NCBI RefSeq assembly: GCF_004745485.1
Contig: NZ_RHFG01000012.1
Location: 52,725-116,724, forward strand
Source: Brevibacterium sp. S22
GTDB lineage: Bacteria > Actinomycetota > Actinomycetes > Actinomycetales > Brevibacteriaceae
Direction: 5' to 3'
DNA: 64,000 nucleotides
The notes beneath the pieces were generated by a model. It saw only the letters and a program-made list of their open reading frames with translations. It was not told the DNA's origin and ran no database searches. Below, piece after piece: positions 36,638 to 44,620 of this stretch (position 1 is its first letter; every line of letters begins with the position of its first letter). The position numbers and the translations under genes were made by a program.

Positions 36638-37966
36638 ATGACCACATTCGACAACGGACTCGCTGCGATCGAACTGACAGGCAAGGAGCGTGAAGCGCTC
36701 AAGGAACTGTCTGAGTTCCCCTTCTACGAGGCGGTTCTCGGTCGCCGCTCACGACGGTTCCCCGTCGGCGGAGAGATACCGGACGGAGTCCTGGCATTCA
36801 AGAGTCGTAAGGACTCCCGCCCACTGACCGACCTGCAGCGTGCTCTTGTACTCGCTACAGTCACCGGACAGACCGGATGGCACTTCGGAATCACGCGCCA
36901 CCCCGGGTACCAACCTCAGTTCCCCAACTACAGCGGATCGGCGATCGGTCGCACATTCCCCTCGGCTGCGGGCTTCCACACGACTCAGTTCTTCTTCACC
37001 GACGATTCGGGCACGTATTACCTCCCGACGAGGGACGGCGTGCTTGATGAACAGCTCGACATCAACACCTTCGACTCGGACGATGCCGTGGAGAACGCCC
37101 TCAATGCTGTTCTGGCACGTGCAGTGCGCATCAGCGACGAACGGCTCTACCTGCCGCGGGAACAGCCCTATTTCGAGGGGCACAATACGTGGATCGGCAA
37201 TTGGCCAGGTTCGCTCCTCGTCATTCCTGTGGCTGATCTGGCCCAACAGACGCTGCTCAATATCGCCTTCTTCTCGCAGAACGGTTATGTCATCTACGAC
37301 GACATCAACGATCGTCCGATCCCCGGCCTCGAGAAGTATCGGCATCGTCTAGACCATTTCGACGATCCCCAGCCGTTGAGCTTCGTCGAGCAGTACTCGC
37401 TGGCAGAAGCCAGCGCCGAACTCATGACCTCAAGCTATGTCGGCCACCTCGCTTTGGGTGCGATCGGTCTGGGCGGATGGAGCTTCGACGGCATCGACCG
37501 CAACTCTGTTCTCGGTGCCTCCGGCAATCCCGAAGTGCCAGGTCTGGGCTTCCGTTATGACACTGACGACCGGTGGTCCATCCCCAACCCGACGGGTCGC
37601 GACGGAGTCTTCGAGTCGTACACACGGCAGCACTTCGGATCGATGCGGAAAGTGGTCGAAGCGCTGGTCGAACGGAAGTTCGGCCCGGGCGGACCGTTCA
37701 ATCCGAGCACGCCAGGACCGTGGAAGGACTCCAAGAAAGTCCGAAGTGCAGCGGCACCTTTCGACGATGAGTTCATCGAACTCCTCACAGCGCAGGCCGA
37801 ATACGTCGATGAGACATTCGGAAAGTTCCCCGGCACTGTGCCCTCTGTGTGGATTATGAACTATCTTCAGGCTCAGCATCTCGATACAGACTTCTATGAC
37901 GAGAAGTTCAACCCCGGCGCATACCTGGGCACTCATGCGCGCGAACAGGAACGGTGGAACAGCTGA
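36638..37966 (+). CDS. Unrecognised protein, possible nitroreductase-like fold
   Basis: This 442-residue soluble protein opens with FYEAVLGRRSRRFPVGGEIPDG followed by LQRALVLATVTGQTGWHFGITR, which recalls the RRSxRxF entry and following helix of flavin nitroreductases. The rest (FPNYSGSAIGRTFPSAAGFHTTQFF; GAIGLGGWSFDGIDRNSVLGASGNPEV) has long conserved-looking blocks I cannot place. It follows the APC permease after 127 bp and probably belongs to the TetR-controlled acid-degrading locus. If it is a flavoprotein it might act on the activated substrate; that is conjecture. Confidence 0.6.
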   Translation: MTTFDNGLAAIELTGKEREALKELSEFPFYEAVLGRRSRRFPVGGEIPDGVLAFKSRKDSRPLTDLQRALVLATVTGQTGWHFGITRHPGYQPQFPNYSGSAIGRTFPSAAGFHTTQFFFTDDSGTYYLPTRDGVLDEQLDINTFDSDDAVENALNAVLARAVRISDERLYLPREQPYFEGHNTWIGNWPGSLLVIPVADLAQQTLLNIAFFSQNGYVIYDDINDRPIPGLEKYRHRLDHFDDPQPLSFVEQYSLAEASAELMTSSYVGHLALGAIGLGGWSFDGIDRNSVLGASGNPEVPGLGFRYDTDDRWSIPNPTGRDGVFESYTRQHFGSMRKVVEALVERKFGPGGPFNPSTPGPWKDSKKVRSAAAPFDDEFIELLTAQAEYVDETFGKFPGTVPSVWIMNYLQAQHLDTDFYDEKFNPGAYLGTHAREQERWNS

Positions 37967-37992
37967 CGGAAGCGAGATCTGCTCTTCTGCTG

Positions 37993-38032
37993 AGCGGCGG
38001 CGTACACACCCAGACGGATGTGCGCCGCCGCT
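37993..38032. terminator. GC-rich hairpin between convergent genes
   Basis: AGCGGCGGCG pairs perfectly with CGCCGCCGCT across a 20-nt loop that can pair a little further. It lies 27 bp after one stop codon and 47 bp from the convergent IclR stop. There is no T run, so it is a bidirectional hairpin terminator at best. Confidence 0.5.
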
Positions 38033-38078
38033 TGGGAGCTCTCACTCGCTAGGAAGGATCCGGCCGAAAGCGATCATC

Positions 38079-38858
38079 CTATCCCTGCCGGAACCCCAAC
38101 TTCACCGAGATCTCCCGCGCTGCTGACTTCATCACAGGGACCAACGCCTGCATCCGGTCCTTCGGCATGAAGGGACGCGTCGCTGACAGCGAAATGCCGG
38201 CCACGATGTCTCCGCTGCCATCACGAATAGGAGCAGCCACACACCGGATCCCCGGCTCGTTCTCTTCGAGATCGAGCGAGGCTCCATCGTGCGTATAGCC
38301 CTTCATTCTCTCGATGAATGCGTTCACCGCGGCGGAGTCGGCACCGGGGTTCTCTGCAACGAACATACGCTCCCACCGGTCATCTTGCCCCAGCAGCAGC
38401 GCCTTGCCGACACCGGTGCGCGTCATCGGCATCCTATGGCCGATCCGGGACCGCATCTCGGCCCCACGGGTTCCTGGGATCTTATGGAGATAGAGCACCG
38501 ACTCACCATCCTCGACCGAGAGATGGATCGTGTCCTGAGTCCGTTCAGCCAAAGCCTCCAAGTTCTCCCTGGCAACAACTGGCAGCGGATCCTGATTGAG
38601 CGCGGTAAAACCATACTCAATCAGCGTCGGCCCCAGCCGAAACTCTCCCGGCGAACCATGCCGCAGATACCCCATCTGAACCAACAGCTGAATCATCCTG
38701 TGCGCGCTCGACCGACCGATGCCCGTGGAATCGACGATCGACTTCAGTGTCGTCGAGCCATGAGCGACGGCGCTGACGATCTGCAACCCTCTGGCCAGGG
38801 TCTGAGTGCCCTGCGGAATGGCATCACTGACAACAGTTCCAGAATCCTCGATCATCAC
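38079..38858 (-). CDS. IclR-family regulator of the galactonate operon
   Basis: This 259-residue regulator has an N-terminal winged helix (LARGLQIVSAV; IVDSTGIGRSSAHRMI at about 40-56) and a C-terminal IclR effector domain (GHRMPMTRTGVGKALL, GIRCVAAPIRD, GISLSA). It is divergent from dgoK with 43 bp between and a palindrome in the gap, so it very probably represses the dgo operon and responds to D-galactonate or KDGal. In E. coli that job is done by the GntR protein DgoR, so the regulator family differs here. Confidence 0.92.
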   Translation of the reverse strand: MMIEDSGTVVSDAIPQGTQTLARGLQIVSAVAHGSTTLKSIVDSTGIGRSSAHRMIQLLVQMGYLRHGSPGEFRLGPTLIEYGFTALNQDPLPVVARENLEALAERTQDTIHLSVEDGESVLYLHKIPGTRGAEMRSRIGHRMPMTRTGVGKALLLGQDDRWERMFVAENPGADSAAVNAFIERMKGYTHDGASLDLEENEPGIRCVAAPIRDGSGDIVAGISLSATRPFMPKDRMQALVPVMKSAAREISVKLGFRQG

Positions 38859-38872
38859 CCCATTATGTCATC

Positions 38873-38889
38873 TATCCCACATATAGGGA
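38873..38889. promoter_or_regulatory. Candidate IclR operator
   Basis: TA-TCCC-ACATATA-GGGA is an imperfect inverted repeat in the 43-bp gap between the IclR gene and dgoK. Its position lets one site control both directions. Confidence 0.5.
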
Positions 38890-38901
38890 CACCGGTGGCG
38901 T

Positions 38902-39912
38902 ATGATGGAACACGTGCCCATAGTGGCTCTTATGGCAAAACTGGCACCACCCGAGGCCCCACAGATGATCGGCCTCGACTGGGGAACAAGCTCACTGCGA
39001 GCCTTCCTCATCGACAGCGACGGACAGGTCCTCGCCGAACGCAACGGTTCCGACGGCATCATGGCCGTCAGTTCGGACACCACAGACCTCCGGGGTGACT
39101 TCTCCCGAATCGCTGAAACCGCGGTCGGCGATTGGCTCACCACCCACGGGCCCCTGCCGATGCTCGCCTGCGGAATGATCGGCTCAACACAAGGCGTCGC
39201 CGAGGCGGGCTACCTCGAACTGCCCACCGACCTCAGCGACATGGGCGAGCAACTGACGACGGTCGAACTGACGACCGGTGACCTGCACATCGTCCCCGGC
39301 CTGAAGAAGACACCGACCGAAGCGACCGCACCCGATGTCATCCGCGGGGAAGAGACCCAACTGCTCGGCCTCCTCGGCGCGGACGAGAACGAACCCAACA
39401 CGGTGATCCTCCCCGGCACGCACACCAAATGGGTGAGCTGCCACGGGCAACGCGTCACCGACTTCACCACCTCGATGAGCGGAGAGCTCTTCGGCCTGCT
39501 GAGCACCTCATCGATCCTCAGCCGCCTCGCCGAACCCACCAAGGGCTTTCACCCCGAGGCCTTCGACTGGGGACTGAGCGTCGGAGCAGACGACCCCGCC
39601 GCCGTGACGTCCTCAATCTTCTCCGCCCGAACTTGGGCTCTCGACGGACGTCTGCGTGCCGAAGAAGTCAACGACTACCTCTCGGGAATGCTCGTCGGCG
39701 CCGAGGTAGCCCACCAGCTCACCGTGGTCGCCGAGTCGAGTGCCCCTGTGATCGTCTGCGGAACCACAGACCTGACAAAACGCTACACCCGCGCACTGCA
39801 CCGAGCCGGCCGAGAGACGATCAACGCGAATCCGCGTGCGGCCGCCACCGGTCTCTTCCGCATCGCCGAACAATCCGGTCTCGTACCGACCAAGGAGCAC
39901 ACTCATGCCTGA
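38902..39912 (+). CDS. dgoK: 2-dehydro-3-deoxygalactonokinase
   Basis: This enzyme phosphorylates 2-keto-3-deoxy-D-galactonate with ATP, step 2 of D-galactonate breakdown. The actin-like ATPase fold is visible: MIGLDWGTSSLRAFL phosphate-1 loop, ACGMIGSTQG, the EETQLLG helix, LPGTHTKWV, and IVCGTTDLT near the C-terminus. At 336 residues from ATG 38902 it is somewhat longer than E. coli DgoK; ATG 38932 (MAKLAPPEAPQ) is an equally plausible start. It overlaps dgoA by 8 bp, so translation is coupled. Confidence 0.92.
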   Translation: MMEHVPIVALMAKLAPPEAPQMIGLDWGTSSLRAFLIDSDGQVLAERNGSDGIMAVSSDTTDLRGDFSRIAETAVGDWLTTHGPLPMLACGMIGSTQGVAEAGYLELPTDLSDMGEQLTTVELTTGDLHIVPGLKKTPTEATAPDVIRGEETQLLGLLGADENEPNTVILPGTHTKWVSCHGQRVTDFTTSMSGELFGLLSTSSILSRLAEPTKGFHPEAFDWGLSVGADDPAAVTSSIFSARTWALDGRLRAEEVNDYLSGMLVGAEVAHQLTVVAESSAPVIVCGTTDLTKRYTRALHRAGRETINANPRAAATGLFRIAEQSGLVPTKEHTHA

Positions 39913-40519
39913 CACCGTCCCCTCCAACCTCATCGCCATCCTCCGCGGGGTCCGCCCCGATGAAGTCCTCGACATCGCCGAAGGCATCGTCGCTGCTGGA
40001 TTCTCCGCCATCGAAGTTCCGTTGAACTCGCCCGACCCGCTGACCTCGATCGCCGCGTTGATCGAGAAGTTCGGCGACAAAGTGGATATTGGCGCTGGCA
40101 CAGTGCTCACTGCGGACCAGGTTCGTGACTGTGCACAGGCCGGTGCCCGCATCATCGTCGCTCCCAACACCGATTCCGAAGTCATCTCCACTGCGGTCGA
40201 GCTGGGACTCACTCCGTATCCGGGAGCCGCGACCCCGACCGAGGCGTTTGCAGCCGTCAAGGCAGGTGCCACCAAGGTCAAACTCTTCCCCTCCTCGGCG
40301 GTGGGGATCAACGGGATGAAGGCCTGGAGTGAGGTGTTGCCTGCCGGCACCGAACTCTTCCCTGTCGGGGGAGTAGGGGCCGACAACGCCGCCGAATGGC
40401 GCAACGCCGGAGCCGCAGGCCTGGGCCTGGGGTCCTCGCTCTATCGCCGAGGCGACCGCCCCGACGACGTACGCGTGCGTGCCGAGGCGATCGCCTCGGC
40501 GTGGGCGCACACCAACTGA
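39905..40519 (+). CDS. dgoA: 2-dehydro-3-deoxy-6-phosphogalactonate aldolase
   Basis: This 204-residue class I aldolase splits KDPGal to pyruvate and D-glyceraldehyde 3-phosphate. It is a single TIM barrel with Glu37 (SAIEVPL) and the Schiff-base Lys126 in KVKLFPS, at the same numbers as in E. coli DgoA. GAGTV (63-67) and PVGGVG line the phosphate site. The start ATG 39905 overlaps the dgoK 3' end; the frame is open upstream only within dgoK. It is an independent protein, not fused to the dehydratase. Confidence 0.94.
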   Translation: MPDTVPSNLIAILRGVRPDEVLDIAEGIVAAGFSAIEVPLNSPDPLTSIAALIEKFGDKVDIGAGTVLTADQVRDCAQAGARIIVAPNTDSEVISTAVELGLTPYPGAATPTEAFAAVKAGATKVKLFPSSAVGINGMKAWSEVLPAGTELFPVGGVGADNAAEWRNAGAAGLGLGSSLYRRGDRPDDVRVRAEAIASAWAHTN

Positions 40520-40563
40520 ACACCGCTCCATCAACGACAACACCCGAACGAAAGGCCAGACCA

Positions 40564-41712
40564 ATGAAGATCACGTCGATGACGACGTACACAGTGCCGC
40601 CTCGGTGGCTGTTCCTCAAGATCGAAACCGATGATGGGATCGTGGGATGGGGCGAACCCATCATCGAAGGCAAGGCCGCGACCGTCGCCGCCGCCGTTGA
40701 TGAGCTCTCCGACGTGCTCATCGGCAAGGATCCTGCGAACATCGAGGACCTGTGGACGATCATGTACCGCGGTGGCTTCTACCGCGGTGGCCCCATCCTC
40801 ATGAGTGCGATCTCCGGAATCGATCAGGCACTGTGGGACATCAAGGGCAAGGCGCTCGGCCAGCCGGTGCATCAGCTGCTCGGCGGGAAGGTCCGGGATC
40901 GAATCCGCACGTACTCGTGGATCGGCGGAGACCGCCCAGGCGACACCGCGGCCGCCGCACTCGAGACGAAGAACCGCGGCTTCACCGCCGTGAAGATGAA
41001 CGCGACCGAGGAACTGCAGTTCATCGACTCCTACACCAAGGTCGACCAGGTCATCGAAAACGTCCAGGCGATCCGGGAAGCCACCGGTGAGGACTTCGGC
41101 ATCGGCGTCGACTTCCACGGCCGCGTGCACAAGCCGATGGCCAAGGTCCTCATCAAGGAACTCGAACCCTACCGTCTGCTCTTCATCGAAGAACCGGTGC
41201 TCTCCGAACACTTCGGCTCACTGCGCGACGTCATGGCGAACACCCCGACGCCGATCGCGCTGGGGGAGAGACTCTTCTCTCGGTGGGACTTCCGTGAGGT
41301 GATCGCCTCCGGCGCCGTCGACATCATCCAACCGGATGTCTCTCACGCCGGCGGCATCACCGAGACGCGGAAGATCGCGATGATGGCCGAAGCCTACGAT
41401 GTGGCGCTCGCGCTTCATTGCCCCTTGGGGCCGATCGCGCTCGCATCCTGCTTGCAGGTCGACGCCGGCAGCTACAACGCCTTCATCCAGGAACAGAGCC
41501 TGGGCATCCACTACAACACGAGCAACGACCTGCTCGACTACGTCACCGACCCGTCGGTGTTCAATTACGACGACGGCATGATCGACATTCCGTCTGGCCC
41601 CGGACTCGGCATCAATGTCAACGAAGAGTACGTCATCGAACGCTCCGCCGAAGGCCACCGGTGGCGCAACCCGATCTGGCGCCACACCGACGGCTCCTTC
41701 GCGGAGTGGTGA
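40564..41712 (+). CDS. dgoD: D-galactonate dehydratase
   Basis: This 382-residue enolase-superfamily enzyme converts D-galactonate to 2-keto-3-deoxygalactonate. Its length equals E. coli DgoD and the key residues fall at the same numbers: metal ligands Asp183, Glu209 and Glu235, and the acid/base residues His185 (VDFHGR) and His285 ([10 protein letters not shown]). GAAAGGCC lies just before ATG 40564 and homology begins there; the upstream open frame is the alternative frame of dgoA. The neighbours complete the pathway, which makes galactonate the substrate rather than another sugar acid. Confidence 0.96.
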   Translation: MKITSMTTYTVPPRWLFLKIETDDGIVGWGEPIIEGKAATVAAAVDELSDVLIGKDPANIEDLWTIMYRGGFYRGGPILMSAISGIDQALWDIKGKALGQPVHQLLGGKVRDRIRTYSWIGGDRPGDTAAAALETKNRGFTAVKMNATEELQFIDSYTKVDQVIENVQAIREATGEDFGIGVDFHGRVHKPMAKVLIKELEPYRLLFIEEPVLSEHFGSLRDVMANTPTPIALGERLFSRWDFREVIASGAVDIIQPDVSHAGGITETRKIAMMAEAYDVALALHCPLGPIALASCLQVDAGSYNAFIQEQSLGIHYNTSNDLLDYVTDPSVFNYDDGMIDIPSGPGLGINVNEEYVIERSAEGHRWRNPIWRHTDGSFAEW

Positions 41713-41722
41713 GGAGAGACCA

Positions 41723-43027
41723 ATGACGAAACTCGACACCGCGGTCACCACCCGCCCCACAAGGATCCGCTATATCATCGCGGTTCTGCTCTTCATCACC
41801 GTCGTCATTAACTACATGGACCGGGCCAACCTGTCCATCGCGATGCCGGCTCTGTCTCAGGAGTTCGACCTCACCACAGGACAGCAGGGACTGCTGCTCT
41901 CTGCTTTCGGCTGGACCTATGCGGCAATGCAGCTGCCCGGCGGGTGGCTCGTCGACCGCGTGCGACCACGCGTGCTCTACGCCTCGTGCCTGGTGCTGTG
42001 GTCCCTGGCCACACTGTTCATGGGAATGTCCGGCGGATTCGTCGCCCTCATCATCCTCAGGCTCATGGTCGGTGGGTTCGAAGCGCCGGCCTATCCCATC
42101 AACAACAAGGTCGCTACCGCGTGGTTCCCGGAGCGCGAACGCGGACGCGTCATCGCCTTCTACACCTCGGGCCAGTTCATCGGTCTCGCGCTGCTCACTC
42201 CGGTGCTGTCGTGGCTGCAGACGGTGCTCACCTGGCATTGGGTATTCATCCTCACCGGTGTCGTCGGCATCATCTGGGCCGCGATCTGGTGGTTCGTCTA
42301 CCGCGAGCCGCGTGACAAGTCGGGAGTCAACCAGGCTGAGATCGACCTCATTGCTTCTGGTGGGGGATTGGTCGATGTCGAGTCCGGTGCATCGAAGGAG
42401 ACGAAGCCGAAGCTCAAGTGGTCGGACGTGAAAGTCGTGCTCTCGCGCCGGAAGCTCTGGGGAATCTACCTCGGCCAGTTCTGTCTGACCTCGACACTGT
42501 GGTTCTTCCTCACCTGGTTCCCGACCTACCTCGTTGACTACCGCGGAATGGACTACATCGAGTCGGGATTCATGGCCTCGCTGCCGTTCATCGCAGCACT
42601 CGTCGGTGTGCTTATCTCCGGGTGGGTCTCCGATCTCATGGTGAAGAAGGGGCTGTCGCTGGGTACGGCCCGGAAGCTGCCGATCATCATCGGCCTGGCA
42701 ATGACAGTGTTCATGCTCGGCGCCAACTACACGGACTCGTCGGCTCTGGTCATTGTGTTCATGTCGATCGCGTTCTTCGGCAACGGTTTCGCCTCGATCA
42801 CCTGGTCGCTGGTATCTGCGTTGGCACCGGAGCGACTGTTGGGTCTGACCGGAGGCATGTTCAACTTCATCGGCAATCTGTCATCGATCGCCACTCCGAT
42901 CGTCATCGGCTTCCTCGTCACCGACGTCGACTTCGCCCCGGCGTTCGTCTACATGGCCGCAGTCACCATCGTAGGTGTGCTGTCGTACGTGTTCCTCGTT
43001 GGGAAGGTTGAACGCGTGGAAGAGTGA
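41723..43027 (+). CDS. dgoT: D-galactonate/H+ symporter, MFS anion:cation symporter family
   Basis: This 434-residue inner-membrane transporter has 12 helices. The ACS-family opening INYMDRANLSIAMPAL, GWTYAAMQLPGGWLVDRV and RLMVGGFEAPAYPINNK are typical of hexuronate and galactonate carriers. GAGGAGAG precedes ATG 41723, 10 bp after the dgoD stop. Its place in the operon assigns it as the galactonate uptake protein. It closes the dgo operon; a long hairpin follows at 43053-43111. Confidence 0.92.
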   Translation: MTKLDTAVTTRPTRIRYIIAVLLFITVVINYMDRANLSIAMPALSQEFDLTTGQQGLLLSAFGWTYAAMQLPGGWLVDRVRPRVLYASCLVLWSLATLFMGMSGGFVALIILRLMVGGFEAPAYPINNKVATAWFPERERGRVIAFYTSGQFIGLALLTPVLSWLQTVLTWHWVFILTGVVGIIWAAIWWFVYREPRDKSGVNQAEIDLIASGGGLVDVESGASKETKPKLKWSDVKVVLSRRKLWGIYLGQFCLTSTLWFFLTWFPTYLVDYRGMDYIESGFMASLPFIAALVGVLISGWVSDLMVKKGLSLGTARKLPIIIGLAMTVFMLGANYTDSSALVIVFMSIAFFGNGFASITWSLVSALAPERLLGLTGGMFNFIGNLSSIATPIVIGFLVTDVDFAPAFVYMAAVTIVGVLSYVFLVGKVERVEE

Positions 43028-43412
43028 CGCGAAAAGTTTTGCTTGGCTGGAACGAAGGAGTGCCTCTTCATGATCGGAAACTGTATCCGACCACGGCGAG
43101 CCACTCCTTCGCGCTGTTACACGCTTCTGATGTCGAGACGACGGGTAGCATCGTCCATCTGCTTCTATAGAAGTTCCAGATCCGTCGACAAGCTTTTATA
43201 CAGACGACTCTTCCAACATACTGTGATCGAGCGTCCGGCTTGCCAATCACCTATCACGCTGACCTTGGCGTCATTTCTCTGGCCCACTCGATTCGGACAC
43301 CGCGGACGGGATGATCTCTCATGTAGCGAATGACCTCCGCGCTCGCATCGGAGTGATGTTTTGAGTTCCTCTATTCCAAGCTTCCAATCCCCTGATGACA
43401 TAAGGTTGCGAC
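43028..43412. other. Gene-free interval, left edge of an AT-richer island
   Basis: This 385-bp gap holds the dgo hairpin at 43053-43111 and then AT-richer DNA with only short, unconvincing frames on both strands. The change in base composition starts here and continues to about 46.7 kb. Confidence 0.5.
43053..43111 (+). terminator. Long hairpin after the dgo operon
   Basis: CGAAGGAGTG at 43053-43062 pairs perfectly with CACTCCTTCG at 43102-43111. The 39-nt interior has a further TCGGA/TCCGA stem. It lies 25 bp after the dgoT stop. No T run follows, so termination is likely but not certain. Confidence 0.5.
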
Positions 43413-43931
43413 ATGAGCGATACGCCGAGTCGAAAGCCAGACGTCCCGCGCGAGATACTGGATGAATACGCAAAAGTTGATCCAGCGTTAGCACGTCGCA
43501 TCAAAGTACTCACCACGCAAATGAGGAACGAGCAGGTGAGACGCGAACGCCGGATGGCAAAGCTGGAGAGGGCAGCTGAAAGTGTAGCTACATTCGTGGC
43601 ACCTGTGCTCGTCATGGCCGGAACGCTCTTCGCGATGACTATTCTGCTGTTCCCCGAAGTTGGCACCTTTATAGGAATTTCCGTTTCAGCAGACGAGTCA
43701 CCTTCAGAGGCAAGCGCAATTGTTTCTGTCCTGGGAGTGGTGACTAGTTTAACTGTTGCAATACATGCAACCATTATTTCGCGTCGAATGCGGAATTCTC
43801 ATTATTTGAAGTTTCTCCCTCCGCAAATTCAACGATTTGGAATGGAACTCGATCGTCAGCGTTCAGAGCTCAGATATTATCTAAATTCTCGGGTAGCAAC
43901 CCGGCGGGTGGGGAAACAATCTAGTGACTAG
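43413..43931 (+). CDS. Small membrane protein, first of a coupled pair
   Basis: This 172-residue protein has a charged helical N-terminus (about 10-55; RRIKVLTTQMRNEQVRRERR region, coiled-coil-like), two membrane helices (about 58-80 and 100-122) and an Arg-rich C-terminal tail that ends near RRVGKQSSD. No family recognised. Codon use is AT-richer than in dgo or arg genes. Its end overlaps the next gene by 8 bp, which implies coupled translation and joint function. It faces the helicase gene of the same island. Confidence 0.65.
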   Translation: MSDTPSRKPDVPREILDEYAKVDPALARRIKVLTTQMRNEQVRRERRMAKLERAAESVATFVAPVLVMAGTLFAMTILLFPEVGTFIGISVSADESPSEASAIVSVLGVVTSLTVAIHATIISRRMRNSHYLKFLPPQIQRFGMELDRQRSELRYYLNSRVATRRVGKQSSD

Positions 43932-44394
43932 CGATAATCTGAACACGCCAAAAAGAAATGTTCCGAACAATCCCATTAAATCTAGTCCTTACGTAAATGA
44001 TCCTGGTTTGCGGAAAGCTCTGGAGAACTTTGACCGTGCGGCGGGATCTAAAGGTGTTGCCGATCTGTCTGAAGACGCAGTCGAGAGGTTATTGGATCTG
44101 CATGCCAGCTACATAGATGATCTTCTTGTGGGTGCGGCGCAGTCATCTCGAAGGCAAAAATCTGACATCGTTTCTAAAATCGATGTTGAGTTCGCCGATA
44201 AGGCCCTTCGCCTTCCCCGGGGATCCTGGGTTGCCGAACTGTGCACGGGTACGGGGGGAGTATTCGCAGGAGGCGGATTGTCGTCTCTGTTGAGTCTGTG
44301 GTCCACCAACTACGAAGGCCTATCTGGTTATATTATTGCTATGTCCTCATTGGTTGTCGGTTGTAGCATGCTGGCATTCTCGTTCCGTCGTTAA
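43924..44394 (+). CDS. Small membrane protein, second of a coupled pair
   Basis: This 156-residue protein has a soluble helical N-terminal half (LSEDAVERLLDLHASYIDDLLVGAAQ at about 47-72; landmark DLHASYIDDLL) and two C-terminal membrane helices (about 108-128 and 132-152). It ends directly after the last helix at SFRR. The start is GTG 43924, with GGGGAA upstream. It overlaps the previous gene by 8 bp. I do not recognise it. Like its partner it has two membrane helices, so a hetero-oligomeric membrane complex is plausible. Confidence 0.65.
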   Translation: MTSDNLNTPKRNVPNNPIKSSPYVNDPGLRKALENFDRAAGSKGVADLSEDAVERLLDLHASYIDDLLVGAAQSSRRQKSDIVSKIDVEFADKALRLPRGSWVAELCTGTGGVFAGGGLSSLLSLWSTNYEGLSGYIIAMSSLVVGCSMLAFSFRR

Positions 44395-44620
44395 ATGCTG
44401 CTGTGTATTGTCCCGTCGCAATTGCCCGATAGCTTAATTGACGGCAATTAATATTGACCAGGCAGGCAAGAAAATATTGTGACTACTTCGTTCCTGTTGT
44501 CGACAGGAACTAGCGCGGAGCAACGCCGCTCGAATAATAGTCTTTCCGCGTCTCAAAACTGTATTGTCTCACATCTATTAGGTTGCGGAGTCGGCGTAAC
44601 GGGTCGTGATGATTGACTCT

